From an uncultured Caryophanales bacterium (GTDB lineage: Bacteria; Bacillota_I; Bacilli_A; RFN20; CAG-826), in NCBI GenBank assembly GCA_946612115.1, contig CAMOEI010000003.1, positions 81,718-145,717 of the forward strand: 64,000 nt of DNA, read 5' to 3'. This document shows, one piece after another, positions 1 to 9,391 of this stretch. Under the pieces are notes generated by a model. It did no database searches and had not been told where the DNA came from. It saw only the letters and a list, made by a program, of their open reading frames with translations. The number at the start of each line of letters is the position of its first letter. Positions within the stretch are counted from its first letter, which is position 1. The position numbers and the translations under genes were made by a program.

Positions 1-798
1 TGGGTTAGTTGGATTACCATATTTATCATCCCCGATGATGTGATGACCAACATCTCCTAAATGCACTCTGATTTGATTTTTTCTACCGCTATCAATGTGG
101 ACATCTAATAAAGAATAATTACCTTCTTCAGCAATAACTTTATAGTGAGTAACTGAATATTGTCCATCACCTTTCTTCTTAGAAGAATACATCATATTTT
201 GTGCGTTCTTCTTTAAATAAGAAGTAATGGTGCCAGATTTCTCTTTTAAGATTCCATCAACAATTGCGTAATATCCTCTTAAAGAAACTAAATCATTCCA
301 TTTATCTTGTAATGCTTCTTGAAGTTTTTGGTTTTTAACAAACATCAAGACTCCAGATGTATCTTCATCAATACGGTGAACAACATAGATACGATTGTGT
401 TTATCTTTCTGTTGAACGTAATCAGTAACAATACGATAAGCGGTTGAACCTTTTTCTTTATCGCTAGCGATACTTAATAACCCTGAAGGTTTATTAATAA
501 CTAGCATTTCATTATTTTCAAAAATAATAGGTAAATTACTTCTAGCTTTTTGTCTAACAGGAGTCTTTGAAATGATGACAGTATCACCTTTACACAATTT
601 AAAATTAAATTGTGAAATAGGCGCACCATCAATGCTCACTCTGTGATTAGATAATAAAGATTTAACTGAATTGCGGCTTTGATCTTTTAAAGTTTCTAAA
701 AGAAATTCCAATAGTTCGCAGTCTTTATTAACTTTGAATTCTCTAGAACCAGAATAATCTTTGCTTCTATTTTCAAATCTCTTTTTATTTTTGTTCAT
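1..798 (-). CDS. RluA/RluD-family pseudouridine synthase, 3' end outside window
   Basis: Minus-strand reading gives MNKNKKRFENRSKDYSG...VVHRIDEDTSGVLMFVKN...SGRKNQIRVHLGDVGHHIIGDDKYGNPTNP; HRLD-type catalytic motif and NQIRVH motif. Overlaps the stop of the upstream gene. Confidence 0.88.
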   Translation of the reverse strand, partial: MNKNKKRFENRSKDYSGSREFKVNKDCELLEFLLETLKDQSRNSVKSLLSNHRVSIDGAPISQFNFKLCKGDTVIISKTPVRQKARSNLPIIFENNEMLVINKPSGLLSIASDKEKGSTAYRIVTDYVQQKDKHNRIYVVHRIDEDTSGVLMFVKNQKLQEALQDKWNDLVSLRGYYAIVDGILKEKSGTITSYLKKNAQNMMYSSKKKGDGQYSVTHYKVIAEEGNYSLLDVHIDSGRKNQIRVHLGDVGHHIIGDDKYGNPTNP

Positions 799-1666
799 AA
801 ATCTTTCTTATAACCATTTTGGCATAAATCTCAGCAACATTGATTTTAGTAACTTTCTCAAACTCTTCGAAAAAAGCATTAGAATTCATTTCACATAATA
901 CTGGTTCATCATTTTCTCCAAATAAGAAATCAAGCCCAGCGTATTCAATATGATATAGCTTAGCAATGTATTCAGAAACTTTTCTAATCTTATCAGTAAT
1001 CACTAAAGTTTTAGCGGAAGCAGTAGTGGAGAAATTACTTCTAAAATCTTCTCTATTATATCGTTCAAACCCACCGACAATTTGTTCATCAATAATAAGA
1101 ATTCTCATTGATCTTCCATCGCTAGTTTTAATATATTCTTGGAACTGCAATGGATTGCGACAATGCTCTTTATAGAGGTTAATTAATTCATCTTTAGATT
1201 TAACTAAAAACACCCCAGTTCCTAGTGAACCATAAACCTTTTTTAAAACAAGTGGGAGGCCTAATTCTTCAACAACATAATCAAGGAATTTGAAATTATC
1301 TTCTTTAAGTTCCTGAGAATAAAATAACGGCCCAGATATCGTTTTTGGCATCAAAATTCCTTTATTTGCTAAAGAAATATTTGTTAGACCTTTATCATCA
1401 CATAACTTAATAAAATCAGCGGAATCAAACATTCTAATTCCTTGCTTTTCAATCATTCTGGCAAGATAAATGTCCTTATCTAAGTAGATGACAAAATCGC
1501 ACTTAGGCAAATTCAGTTGTAGGTTGTTGTCTTTAATGATCGCTAAACTTCCATCATTAACGAAAACATCAAGGGTAACACCAAGTTTATTAAACTCTTC
1601 TGTAAACCTTTTGATCTTATATTCGTTATGACCTAATTCTTGGTTAACAATAATGATTCCGTTCAT
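785..1666 (-). CDS. RimK-like ATP-grasp ligase
   Basis: 293 aa; LPLVLKKVYGSLGTGVFLV, FQEYIKTSDGRSMRILIIDEQIVGGFER, AGLDFLFGENDEPVLCEMNSNAFFEEFEKVT are RimK-type ATP-grasp motifs. Confidence 0.85.
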   Translation of the reverse strand: MNGIIIVNQELGHNEYKIKRFTEEFNKLGVTLDVFVNDGSLAIIKDNNLQLNLPKCDFVIYLDKDIYLARMIEKQGIRMFDSADFIKLCDDKGLTNISLANKGILMPKTISGPLFYSQELKEDNFKFLDYVVEELGLPLVLKKVYGSLGTGVFLVKSKDELINLYKEHCRNPLQFQEYIKTSDGRSMRILIIDEQIVGGFERYNREDFRSNFSTTASAKTLVITDKIRKVSEYIAKLYHIEYAGLDFLFGENDEPVLCEMNSNAFFEEFEKVTKINVAEIYAKMVIRKIYEQK

Positions 1667-1721
1667 ATTGATTTATTATTTCATTTAATTAAAAAGAAAA
1701 CAACTTAATGTTGTTTCCTAA

Positions 1722-2228
1722 TTATTCAAATCTGAAGTTTTCTTTAACGATTCCTTCGATATAATTTTGTTTTGTTAATCGATAAGTTTCAAAGTCTGCT
1801 CCACATTTTTTGAGTAATTCTTCTCTAAAACGATTATACGCTCTTACTCGACTACGATCTTCCATGAGGTAGGTCTTAAAAGCTTTGAACTCATTATATC
1901 TTTGAGAAGCATATTGCACGATTCTTAATGTAATGCCATATCCTAATACTTTGGTTTTCTTCACTAAGACTAAACAATCGACATCAGAGTATTGAGGGAC
2001 AAGACGATATTCTCTATTACAAAGTAAATTTTGAACTGTCGTTGCATCGATAATGTCATTGATTGATAGAAGAATGTCGACATTTTTAGCAGACATACAT
2101 ACAGGTATTGATGTCGCACCAATATGCTCAATAGAAACTTTGATGTCTCCTAAGATAAATTTCAAATTTATCTTTTCTTGATTAAAGGCATCGCTCCATT
2201 TTTCTGGTTGATATTCAAAATTCGCCAT
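1722..2228 (-). CDS. GrpB/UPF0157-family protein (nucleotidyltransferase-like)
   Basis: VSIEHIGATSIPVCMSAKNVDILLSI resembles the GrpB IEHIGSTSVPGLxAKPxxDI signature. Confidence 0.75.
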   Translation of the reverse strand: MANFEYQPEKWSDAFNQEKINLKFILGDIKVSIEHIGATSIPVCMSAKNVDILLSINDIIDATTVQNLLCNREYRLVPQYSDVDCLVLVKKTKVLGYGITLRIVQYASQRYNEFKAFKTYLMEDRSRVRAYNRFREELLKKCGADFETYRLTKQNYIEGIVKENFRFE

Positions 2229-2230
2229 AA

Positions 2231-3517
2231 TTACGCTCCATCGATGTGAGTGTCACAAATATTTTCATATGAATTGCCATCTTTATTAAACATAGAAGAT
2301 TTCTTTTTACTTCCACTAGATGGTTCAACAAGTTTATTAACATAAGCATGGAAAACTTCCATATCTTTTTTATTAGAGAATTTTGCCATATAGAATTTAT
2401 TGCCCATACAGTCCGCTAAGACATCTGGATAGATTCCAGTATTACAAAGTTCTTTTTGAAAGGTTCTGAATATATCTTCATCAGTATAGAAGTAGTTCTT
2501 ACCCCATCTTCTACTAGCGGTTGCTAAGTAATATTTATCACCATTTGCTTTTTCAGGTTCGATCTCCGCCATAACATCAGCGTAAATTTGGTAGCAGTTT
2601 AAAGAATTACCAAAATTTATCATATCTGGAGTGTATCCTCCTGGTGGACGAATGTTAACCTCTAAACCAACAATATCACCAATTTGGAAAAAGCCTTCTC
2701 TTTCCATTGTGACTTTAAAGAATTCAAAGTGGAAAAATCTCTTTCTAATTCTAAATGCCTTAACAGCAGCGTGACCAGCTTTAACTAAATTAGGATCAGG
2801 TTTCTTATTCACATAATAGAACATATCTAATCCAGCTTTAGCGACATCACTAATTGAAGGTGGACAGACCATTGATGAATAGAAAACGACGTTGCTATCT
2901 TTATCGGCAACTCCGTCAAAAGTAACGATATCTCCAGTAACATATGTTTCGCAAATATATGAGATATTCGCGTCTTTTTCTGCGTAAAAAGCCTCTAAAT
3001 CTTCTAAATTCTTGATTTTATAACTGATTGCAGCGCCAACACCGATATCTGATTTAATAAATAAAGGATAGCCATGTTTTTTAGCGAAATTAACTAATTC
3101 GTTATGGTCTCCAACAAGGATATATGGAGCAACTTTAACACCAGCCTTTTCAAAGCTTTGTTTCATTTCAGATTTCTTTTGATAATGGTCTAATTCATGT
3201 TCTCTTAAACCAGTATCAATGTTAAAAATATCTCTTAAAATTGAGTCTTTTCTAAGCCAATATTCATTATTACTCTCTAAATAATCGATATGACCATATC
3301 TATCTTGGAAATAACCTACTGCTCTTTTTTCTTCATCAAAGTTATCAAGGTTATTCACCTTATAATATTCAGTTAGTGATTCTTTAAGTTCTGGGGCTAG
3401 TGAATCATATGGTTCATCCCCAACTCCAAGCACTCTAAAGCCGTCTTTTTTTAATGCTTGGGCGAATCTAAAGTAGGTCCTTGGAAAATTTGGTGAGATT
3501 AAAACGAAATTTTTCAT
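2231..3517 (-). CDS. ATP-grasp domain protein
   Basis: 428 aa; GYPLFIKSDIGVGAAISYKI..., CETYVTGDIVTFDGV, GLEVNIRPPGGYTPDMINFGNSLNCYQIYADVM typical of ATP-grasp carboxylate-amine ligases. Confidence 0.8.
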   Translation of the reverse strand: MKNFVLISPNFPRTYFRFAQALKKDGFRVLGVGDEPYDSLAPELKESLTEYYKVNNLDNFDEEKRAVGYFQDRYGHIDYLESNNEYWLRKDSILRDIFNIDTGLREHELDHYQKKSEMKQSFEKAGVKVAPYILVGDHNELVNFAKKHGYPLFIKSDIGVGAAISYKIKNLEDLEAFYAEKDANISYICETYVTGDIVTFDGVADKDSNVVFYSSMVCPPSISDVAKAGLDMFYYVNKKPDPNLVKAGHAAVKAFRIRKRFFHFEFFKVTMEREGFFQIGDIVGLEVNIRPPGGYTPDMINFGNSLNCYQIYADVMAEIEPEKANGDKYYLATASRRWGKNYFYTDEDIFRTFQKELCNTGIYPDVLADCMGNKFYMAKFSNKKDMEVFHAYVNKLVEPSSGSKKKSSMFNKDGNSYENICDTHIDGA

Positions 3518-3586
3518 ATATCACTATTATAAATAATTATTTTTTATATTCTATTGATTTTTCAATAGTGGGGCATTACACTTTTC

Positions 3587-3604
3587 ATTGACTAAATTGT
3601 CAAT
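3587..3604. promoter_or_regulatory. Inverted repeat ATTGAC-N6-GTCAAT just upstream of TetR gene; candidate autoregulatory operator
   Basis: Perfect 6-bp arms; ends 7 bp before the TetR ATG at 3611. A second IR (CTATTGA-TTTT-TCAATAG) lies at 3551-3568. Confidence 0.45.
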
Positions 3605-3610
3605 TAAACT

Positions 3611-4213
3611 ATGCCAAAGACTAAAGAACAATTCCAAGCCATCAAAGAAGAAAGAGCAGATTCCATCTTAAGAAGCGCTCTTCCTATTTTCACTATTAAA
3701 GGCTATGATGGGACTTCAATTGATGAGATTGCTAAAGCCGCTAATTGTTCCCATGGTCTTTTATATCACTATTACAAAAATAAAGATGACTTATTCCATG
3801 AAATGATGGAATTGATTGTCGTTCCATATGTTAGGTCAGTTAGAGAGTCAGTGGATCTTAATCAAAAAGCTTCATATGCATTACATGATTTGATAAACGC
3901 TCACCTTAATGCTTTAAAAAGCGATAATGATGAGCTTTGCATGTCGATATATCTAATTCTCAATATGCACTTGCAAAGAACTGTGAATCTAAAAAGAAGA
4001 CCCACAAATCGGAAACGATTAGGTGAATACATTATGGACCTCATTGAGCGAGGTCAATACGAAGGAGATTTCACCAAAGAATACTCTTCTAGAGAGATCA
4101 CAATGATATTAATGACAAGCCTTAAAGGCTTATCATATAACAGAATAATGCTCGGCAGTAAGAAATTCTACTGCCCTCATAGCGAACCGTTTATGAGAAT
4201 GATTTATAAGTAA
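3611..4213 (+). CDS. TetR/AcrR-family transcriptional regulator
   Basis: N-terminal HTH: ILRSALPIFTIKGYDGTSIDEIAKAANCSHGLLYHYYKNKDDLF. Confidence 0.92.
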   Translation: MPKTKEQFQAIKEERADSILRSALPIFTIKGYDGTSIDEIAKAANCSHGLLYHYYKNKDDLFHEMMELIVVPYVRSVRESVDLNQKASYALHDLINAHLNALKSDNDELCMSIYLILNMHLQRTVNLKRRPTNRKRLGEYIMDLIERGQYEGDFTKEYSSREITMILMTSLKGLSYNRIMLGSKKFYCPHSEPFMRMIYK

Positions 4214-4222
4214 GGAGGAAAT

Positions 4223-6052
4223 ATGCTTAAGAATATTAAATTAATACTTCAAAGTGTTAGACAATATAAAAAATACGCGATTATTACTCCTTTATTTATG
4301 GTAGGAGAAGCAGGTTTAGAATGTGCGATGCCATTTATCATGGGTATGTTTGTTGATGGAATTAAACTTCTCAACACTCCAAATGATTTCTTCTCTTCAA
4401 GTAGTGGAATTCCTGTTTTCTATTTAGCGTTAATCTTATTAACGATGGCAATTTTCTCCTTAGTGTTTGGAATTTTAGGAGGAAAATATGCCTCAATTGC
4501 CTCTGTTGGGCTTGCCACTAATTTAAGAAGTGATTTATATAAGAAATTAACTAGTTTCTCTTTTGAGAACATTGATAAATTCTCCTCATCTAGTTTAGTT
4601 ACTAGAATGACTACTGATATCAATAATGTTCAAATGGCGTTCCAAATGATGATTCGTATCGTTGTTAGAGCACCTTTAATGCTTATTTTCTCCGCAATTA
4701 TGACATTCGTTGGTGGAGGAGTGATGGGCTTTATTTTCATCGCGATGATTCCAATTGTCACTTTCGGAATGATTCTCATCGTTAAACACGCGATGGGTGT
4801 CTTCATGAAGGTCTTCAAAAGATATGATAGACTCAATGAGTCTGTTCAAGAAAACGTCAGCGGCATTAGAGTGGTTAAATCTTATGTTAGAGAAGATTAT
4901 GAAAAACATAAATTTAACACAGCGAGTAATAACATCACCAAAGAATTCATTAAAGGTGAAAAGATTGTTGCCTTAGGCAATCCTCTTTTAAACACTTCAA
5001 TTCACTTATCTAATATCTTAATTATTGGTATTGGAACATGCTTGATTTACACAACAGGTGTATGGACAGAAAAATATGACGAAGCAACTGGAACTTATGT
5101 TGGAGACTGGATTGGTGGAGCCTTAACTTTAGGCCAATTATCCGCTCTTATCACATACGGCATTCAAATATTAATGTCCTTGATGATGATTTCAATGATT
5201 ATGGTCATGTTGACATTATCTTTAGAAGCTATCAAACGTATCAGTGAAGTTTTAATGGAAAAGCCAACCATTAGGAATCCAAAAGATCCAGTTATGGAAG
5301 TAAAAAATGGTGATGTAACATTTAAAAATGTTAACTTCAAATATAAAAAAGATGCTGAAAAGAACACTCTTAGTAATATCAATCTCAACATTAAAAGTGG
5401 CCAATTCGTTGGTATTTTAGGTTCAACTGGTTCTGGAAAGACTTCTGTTGTTAACTTAATTTCTAGACTATACGATGTAAACGAAGGAGAAGTCCTTGTT
5501 GGAGATGTTAATGTCAAAGATTATGACATAGAAACATTGAGAACAAACGTCGCAGTTGTCTTACAAAAGAATGTTTTATTCTCCGGAACAATTGAATCAA
5601 ACCTCAAATGGGGTAATTTAAACGCTACAGAAGAAGAGATGATGAAAGCGTGTAAAATTGCTCAAGCTGAAGAAATAGTTAACGCAAAACCTGAAGGACT
5701 CAAATCAAGAGTGGAGCAAGGTGGAGCGAATTTCTCTGGTGGACAAAAGCAAAGGCTTTGTATTGCTAGAGCAATTATGAGCCAACCTAAAATTTTAATT
5801 TTAGATGACTCCACCAGTGCGGTCGACACTAAAACCGATCGCTTAATTAGAAAAGGATTAAAAGAAGAGCTACCAAATATGACTAAAATCGTCATTGCTC
5901 AACGTATTTCTTCCATTGAAGACGCTGATCAAATCGTCATTCTTGATAACGGAGTAATTAATGATATTGGAACTCATGATGAATTATTAAAACGCAACCA
6001 TATTTATCAAGAAATCTATCAAACCCAAAACAGAGTAGGAGGTGATAAATAA
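4223..6052 (+). CDS. ABC transporter, fused permease/ATP-binding protein
   Basis: Walker A GSTGSGKTS, signature FSGGQKQRLCIARA, Walker B ILILDDSTSAVD; N-terminal TM region. Confidence 0.95.
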   Translation: MLKNIKLILQSVRQYKKYAIITPLFMVGEAGLECAMPFIMGMFVDGIKLLNTPNDFFSSSSGIPVFYLALILLTMAIFSLVFGILGGKYASIASVGLATNLRSDLYKKLTSFSFENIDKFSSSSLVTRMTTDINNVQMAFQMMIRIVVRAPLMLIFSAIMTFVGGGVMGFIFIAMIPIVTFGMILIVKHAMGVFMKVFKRYDRLNESVQENVSGIRVVKSYVREDYEKHKFNTASNNITKEFIKGEKIVALGNPLLNTSIHLSNILIIGIGTCLIYTTGVWTEKYDEATGTYVGDWIGGALTLGQLSALITYGIQILMSLMMISMIMVMLTLSLEAIKRISEVLMEKPTIRNPKDPVMEVKNGDVTFKNVNFKYKKDAEKNTLSNINLNIKSGQFVGILGSTGSGKTSVVNLISRLYDVNEGEVLVGDVNVKDYDIETLRTNVAVVLQKNVLFSGTIESNLKWGNLNATEEEMMKACKIAQAEEIVNAKPEGLKSRVEQGGANFSGGQKQRLCIARAIMSQPKILILDDSTSAVDTKTDRLIRKGLKEELPNMTKIVIAQRISSIEDADQIVILDNGVINDIGTHDELLKRNHIYQEIYQTQNRVGGDK

Positions 6053-8022
6053 TGCCTCCAGTTCGTATTAGAGAAAGAGGAAGAGCCAAAAAGGGTACAA
6101 TGAAACGTTTGCTTAAGCAACTTTTCAAACTTTACCCAGGTCAACTCATCCTCTCATTAATATGTTTAATCTTTAACGTCTTTGGAAATCTTTCCAGTTC
6201 AATCTTTGTCTCACTTGCGACAAATACTTTAACTGCAGCAGGGCCTATTCACGCTAATCCATTTACTGACACATTCCCAGTCAGCACAACTTTTGGATTT
6301 ACCGTTAATACAAATGTCACCACCTTATTAATCATTCTCGGTTCAATTTATATCGTTGGTATTTTTGCTAGCTGGACTTGGAATAGAACAATGGCAATCG
6401 TCACTCAAAAATTCATGAATGAATTTAGAAAAGCGATGTTCAACCACATGCAAGATTTACCAATCAAATATTTTGACACACACGCTCATGGAGCGATCAT
6501 GTCAATGTATACAAATGATATCGACACCATTAGACAATTCATTTCTCAAGCTTTACCAAGTTTAATTCAAACTGGTTTAGTTTCAATCTTTGTCTTCTTT
6601 ATCATGCTCTATACCAGTGTTTGGATGACCTTAGTAGTGGTTATCGGTTTCTTCTTCATGCTTGGAGTGGTTAAAGGAGTGGGAGGAAAAGCCTCGACAT
6701 ACTTTATCAAACAGCAATCCACACTTGCCCAAGTTGAAGGAGCGATTGAAGAATCAATTAATGGCCTTAAGGTCATTAAAGTCTTCTCTCATGAAGAAAA
6801 GAGTGAAGAAGAGTTTAATGTCTTAAATGAAGAGTTATATCATAACGCTTCTCAAGCCAATATCCACGGTAACATCATGATGCCAGTCATGGGTAATATC
6901 GGTAACTTCTTATATATCTTATGTGGAGTTATGGGAGCGTTTATCTATATCTTTGGTTGGAGAAATCTCTCCTTCTCTGGATTTGAAGTCATTAAAGGTG
7001 ATGCGCCTAGATTCGCTGGTATGATCGCTTTATTCTTAATGATGAGCAGAATGTTTGCGAATAACGTTAACCAATTCTCTCAACAAGTGATCTTTATCGT
7101 TCAAGGTATGGCGGGTGCCTCTAGATGTTTAGATTTAATCGATGAAGAAAAAGAAAAAGATGAAGGCTATGTTTACTTGTGTAACATCATCTATCATGAA
7201 GATGGAACATTTGAAGAAACTAGTGAGCACACAAGAGACTATGCTTGGAAATATCGTCATAAAGATGGCACTCTTGAATATCGTGAATTAAAAGGTGATA
7301 TCTTACTTGATAATGTTGATTTCTCTTACGACGGTAAAAAGCTTGTTTTACAAGGGGTCAATATTTACGCTCACCCAGGACAAAAAATTGCCTTTGTTGG
7401 CGCAACCGGAGCAGGTAAAACCACAATCACTAACTTAATTAATAGATTCTATGACTTAGCGGATGGAAAGATTCGTTATGACGGAATCAATATTAATAAA
7501 ATTAAAAAAGCAGATTTAAGAAAATCATTAGGTATTGTTTTACAAGACACTAATTTATTTACTGGAACCGTTATGGATAACATTCGTTATGGTCGATTAG
7601 AGGCCACAGATGAAGAATGTATCGAAGCTGCTAAGATTGCTAATGCCCATGACTTTATTGAAAGACTTCCAGAAGGTTATAACACCATGTTAAATGGAGA
7701 TGGAAGTAATTTATCTCAAGGTCAAAGACAACTTCTTGCTATTGCAAGAGCAGCGGTTGCGGACGCTCCAGTGATGATTTTAGATGAAGCAACTTCCTCA
7801 ATTGATACGAGAACTGAAAAGCTCGTTCAACAAGGAACAGATAAATTGATGGAGGGAAGAACTGTCTTTGTTATCGCACATAGACTTTCCACTGTCCAAA
7901 ATAGTAATGCAATTATGGTGTTAGACCACGGACATATTATTGAACGTGGCACTCATACTGATTTGATTAATCAAAAAGGTGTCTACTATAAACTTTATAC
8001 CGGCGCCTTTGAATTAGAATAG
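6052..8022 (+). CDS. ABC transporter, fused permease/ATP-binding protein
   Basis: Walker A GATGAGKTT, signature LSQGQRQLLAIARA, Walker B VMILDEATSSID; 1-nt overlap with the preceding gene, probable heterodimeric exporter. Confidence 0.95.
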   Translation: MPPVRIRERGRAKKGTMKRLLKQLFKLYPGQLILSLICLIFNVFGNLSSSIFVSLATNTLTAAGPIHANPFTDTFPVSTTFGFTVNTNVTTLLIILGSIYIVGIFASWTWNRTMAIVTQKFMNEFRKAMFNHMQDLPIKYFDTHAHGAIMSMYTNDIDTIRQFISQALPSLIQTGLVSIFVFFIMLYTSVWMTLVVVIGFFFMLGVVKGVGGKASTYFIKQQSTLAQVEGAIEESINGLKVIKVFSHEEKSEEEFNVLNEELYHNASQANIHGNIMMPVMGNIGNFLYILCGVMGAFIYIFGWRNLSFSGFEVIKGDAPRFAGMIALFLMMSRMFANNVNQFSQQVIFIVQGMAGASRCLDLIDEEKEKDEGYVYLCNIIYHEDGTFEETSEHTRDYAWKYRHKDGTLEYRELKGDILLDNVDFSYDGKKLVLQGVNIYAHPGQKIAFVGATGAGKTTITNLINRFYDLADGKIRYDGININKIKKADLRKSLGIVLQDTNLFTGTVMDNIRYGRLEATDEECIEAAKIANAHDFIERLPEGYNTMLNGDGSNLSQGQRQLLAIARAAVADAPVMILDEATSSIDTRTEKLVQQGTDKLMEGRTVFVIAHRLSTVQNSNAIMVLDHGHIIERGTHTDLINQKGVYYKLYTGAFELE

Positions 8023-8031
8023 GAGTTTGTT

Positions 8032-9333
8032 ATGGATTACGTAAAAGGAATGTTTGAATTTATAACCAAAAGTCCAAATAGTTTCTTCGCTATCGCTAAT
8101 GCGAGTAAAGAATTAGAAGAAGCAGGATATGTTTGGCAAGATGAAGTTGATGATTTCAAAATCAAATTAGGAGATAAGTTATATTTCACTAGAAACGATA
8201 GTGCACTTATCGCTTTAAATATTGGCAAAAACTGTTCTAAAGATGATGTTGTTTTTCACATCATTGTCTCTCACGCGGACAGTCCAGGTTTTAAAGTTAA
8301 ACCTGTCAGTGACAGCACTAAAGACATCTATAACAAAGTTAACATTGAAAACTATGGAGGACTTATCAAACCATCCTGGTTAGATCGTCCACTAAGCGTT
8401 GCAGGTAGAGTAATGGTGAAAGAAAACGATAAAGTCGTTACTAAACTAGTTAATATCGATAAAGATATCATTAGAATTCCTAATCTCTGTATTCATTTCT
8501 CTAAAGACATCAATGATGGACATGTTTATGACAATGTTAAAGACATGCAAGCCTTTATCGCTCAAGAACTAGAAGGAGATGTTTTAAAAGAACAACTCGC
8601 TAAAGAAGTTAACGCTAAATTAGAAGATATTGTCAGTTTTGACTTATTTGTTTATAACAGAGAAAAACCAATCTTATGGGGATTAAATGATGAATATATC
8701 TCTTCTCCTAGATTAGATGACCTCGCCTGTTTATATCCTTCTTTAGAAGCATTTAAAGAAAGTGAAAATGATAAAGTTGTTAATGTTTTATATATTGCAG
8801 ATAATGAAGAAGTTGGTTCTTCTTCTAGACAAGGCGCAGCTAGTGAATTTCTAAAATCCATTCTTAAAAGAGTCACTAAAGAACTCGGATGGAATAGATT
8901 TAGAAGAATCATCGCTAATTCATATTTAATAAGCGCAGATAACGCTCATGCGGTTCATCCAAATCAACCAAAGATTACTGACCCACATAACAAGGCCTAT
9001 ATGAACAAAGGATTAGTGATTAAATTTAACGCTTCTCAAAGTTACACAACTGATTCATTCTCTAGCGCTATCTTCCAAGAGATTTGTAAGAAAGCTGGAG
9101 AGCCATATCAATTCTACTCAAATAGTTCAAAATTAAGAGGTGGCTCAACTTTGGGAAACATCTTAATTAGATCTCTTCCATTTATTTCAGTAGATGTTGG
9201 ATTAGCTCAACTTGCGATGCATTCATCTAACGAAACAATGGGTGCTAAAGACATTGAAAGCGCGATTAAAGTATTCAAAACCTTCTATACATCTAGCATC
9301 AAAATTAGAGCGAAAGAATTTACAGTAAAATAG
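8032..9333 (+). CDS. M18 family aminopeptidase
   Basis: VSHADSPGFKVKP, YIADNEEVGSSSRQGAAS, SADNAHAVHPNQP, GGSTLGNI motifs of aspartyl aminopeptidase family. Confidence 0.92.
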   Translation: MDYVKGMFEFITKSPNSFFAIANASKELEEAGYVWQDEVDDFKIKLGDKLYFTRNDSALIALNIGKNCSKDDVVFHIIVSHADSPGFKVKPVSDSTKDIYNKVNIENYGGLIKPSWLDRPLSVAGRVMVKENDKVVTKLVNIDKDIIRIPNLCIHFSKDINDGHVYDNVKDMQAFIAQELEGDVLKEQLAKEVNAKLEDIVSFDLFVYNREKPILWGLNDEYISSPRLDDLACLYPSLEAFKESENDKVVNVLYIADNEEVGSSSRQGAASEFLKSILKRVTKELGWNRFRRIIANSYLISADNAHAVHPNQPKITDPHNKAYMNKGLVIKFNASQSYTTDSFSSAIFQEICKKAGEPYQFYSNSSKLRGGSTLGNILIRSLPFISVDVGLAQLAMHSSNETMGAKDIESAIKVFKTFYTSSIKIRAKEFTVK

Positions 9334-9335
9334 AT

Positions 9336-9375
9336 AAAAAAACCGGGAAATTAACGACAAATCCCGGTTTTCTTT
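9336..9375. terminator. Bidirectional intrinsic terminator between convergent genes
   Basis: AAACCGGGA ... TCCCGGTTT stem flanked by A-run and T-run. Confidence 0.85.
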
Positions 9376-9391
9376 ATGTTTTTTTAAAAAA

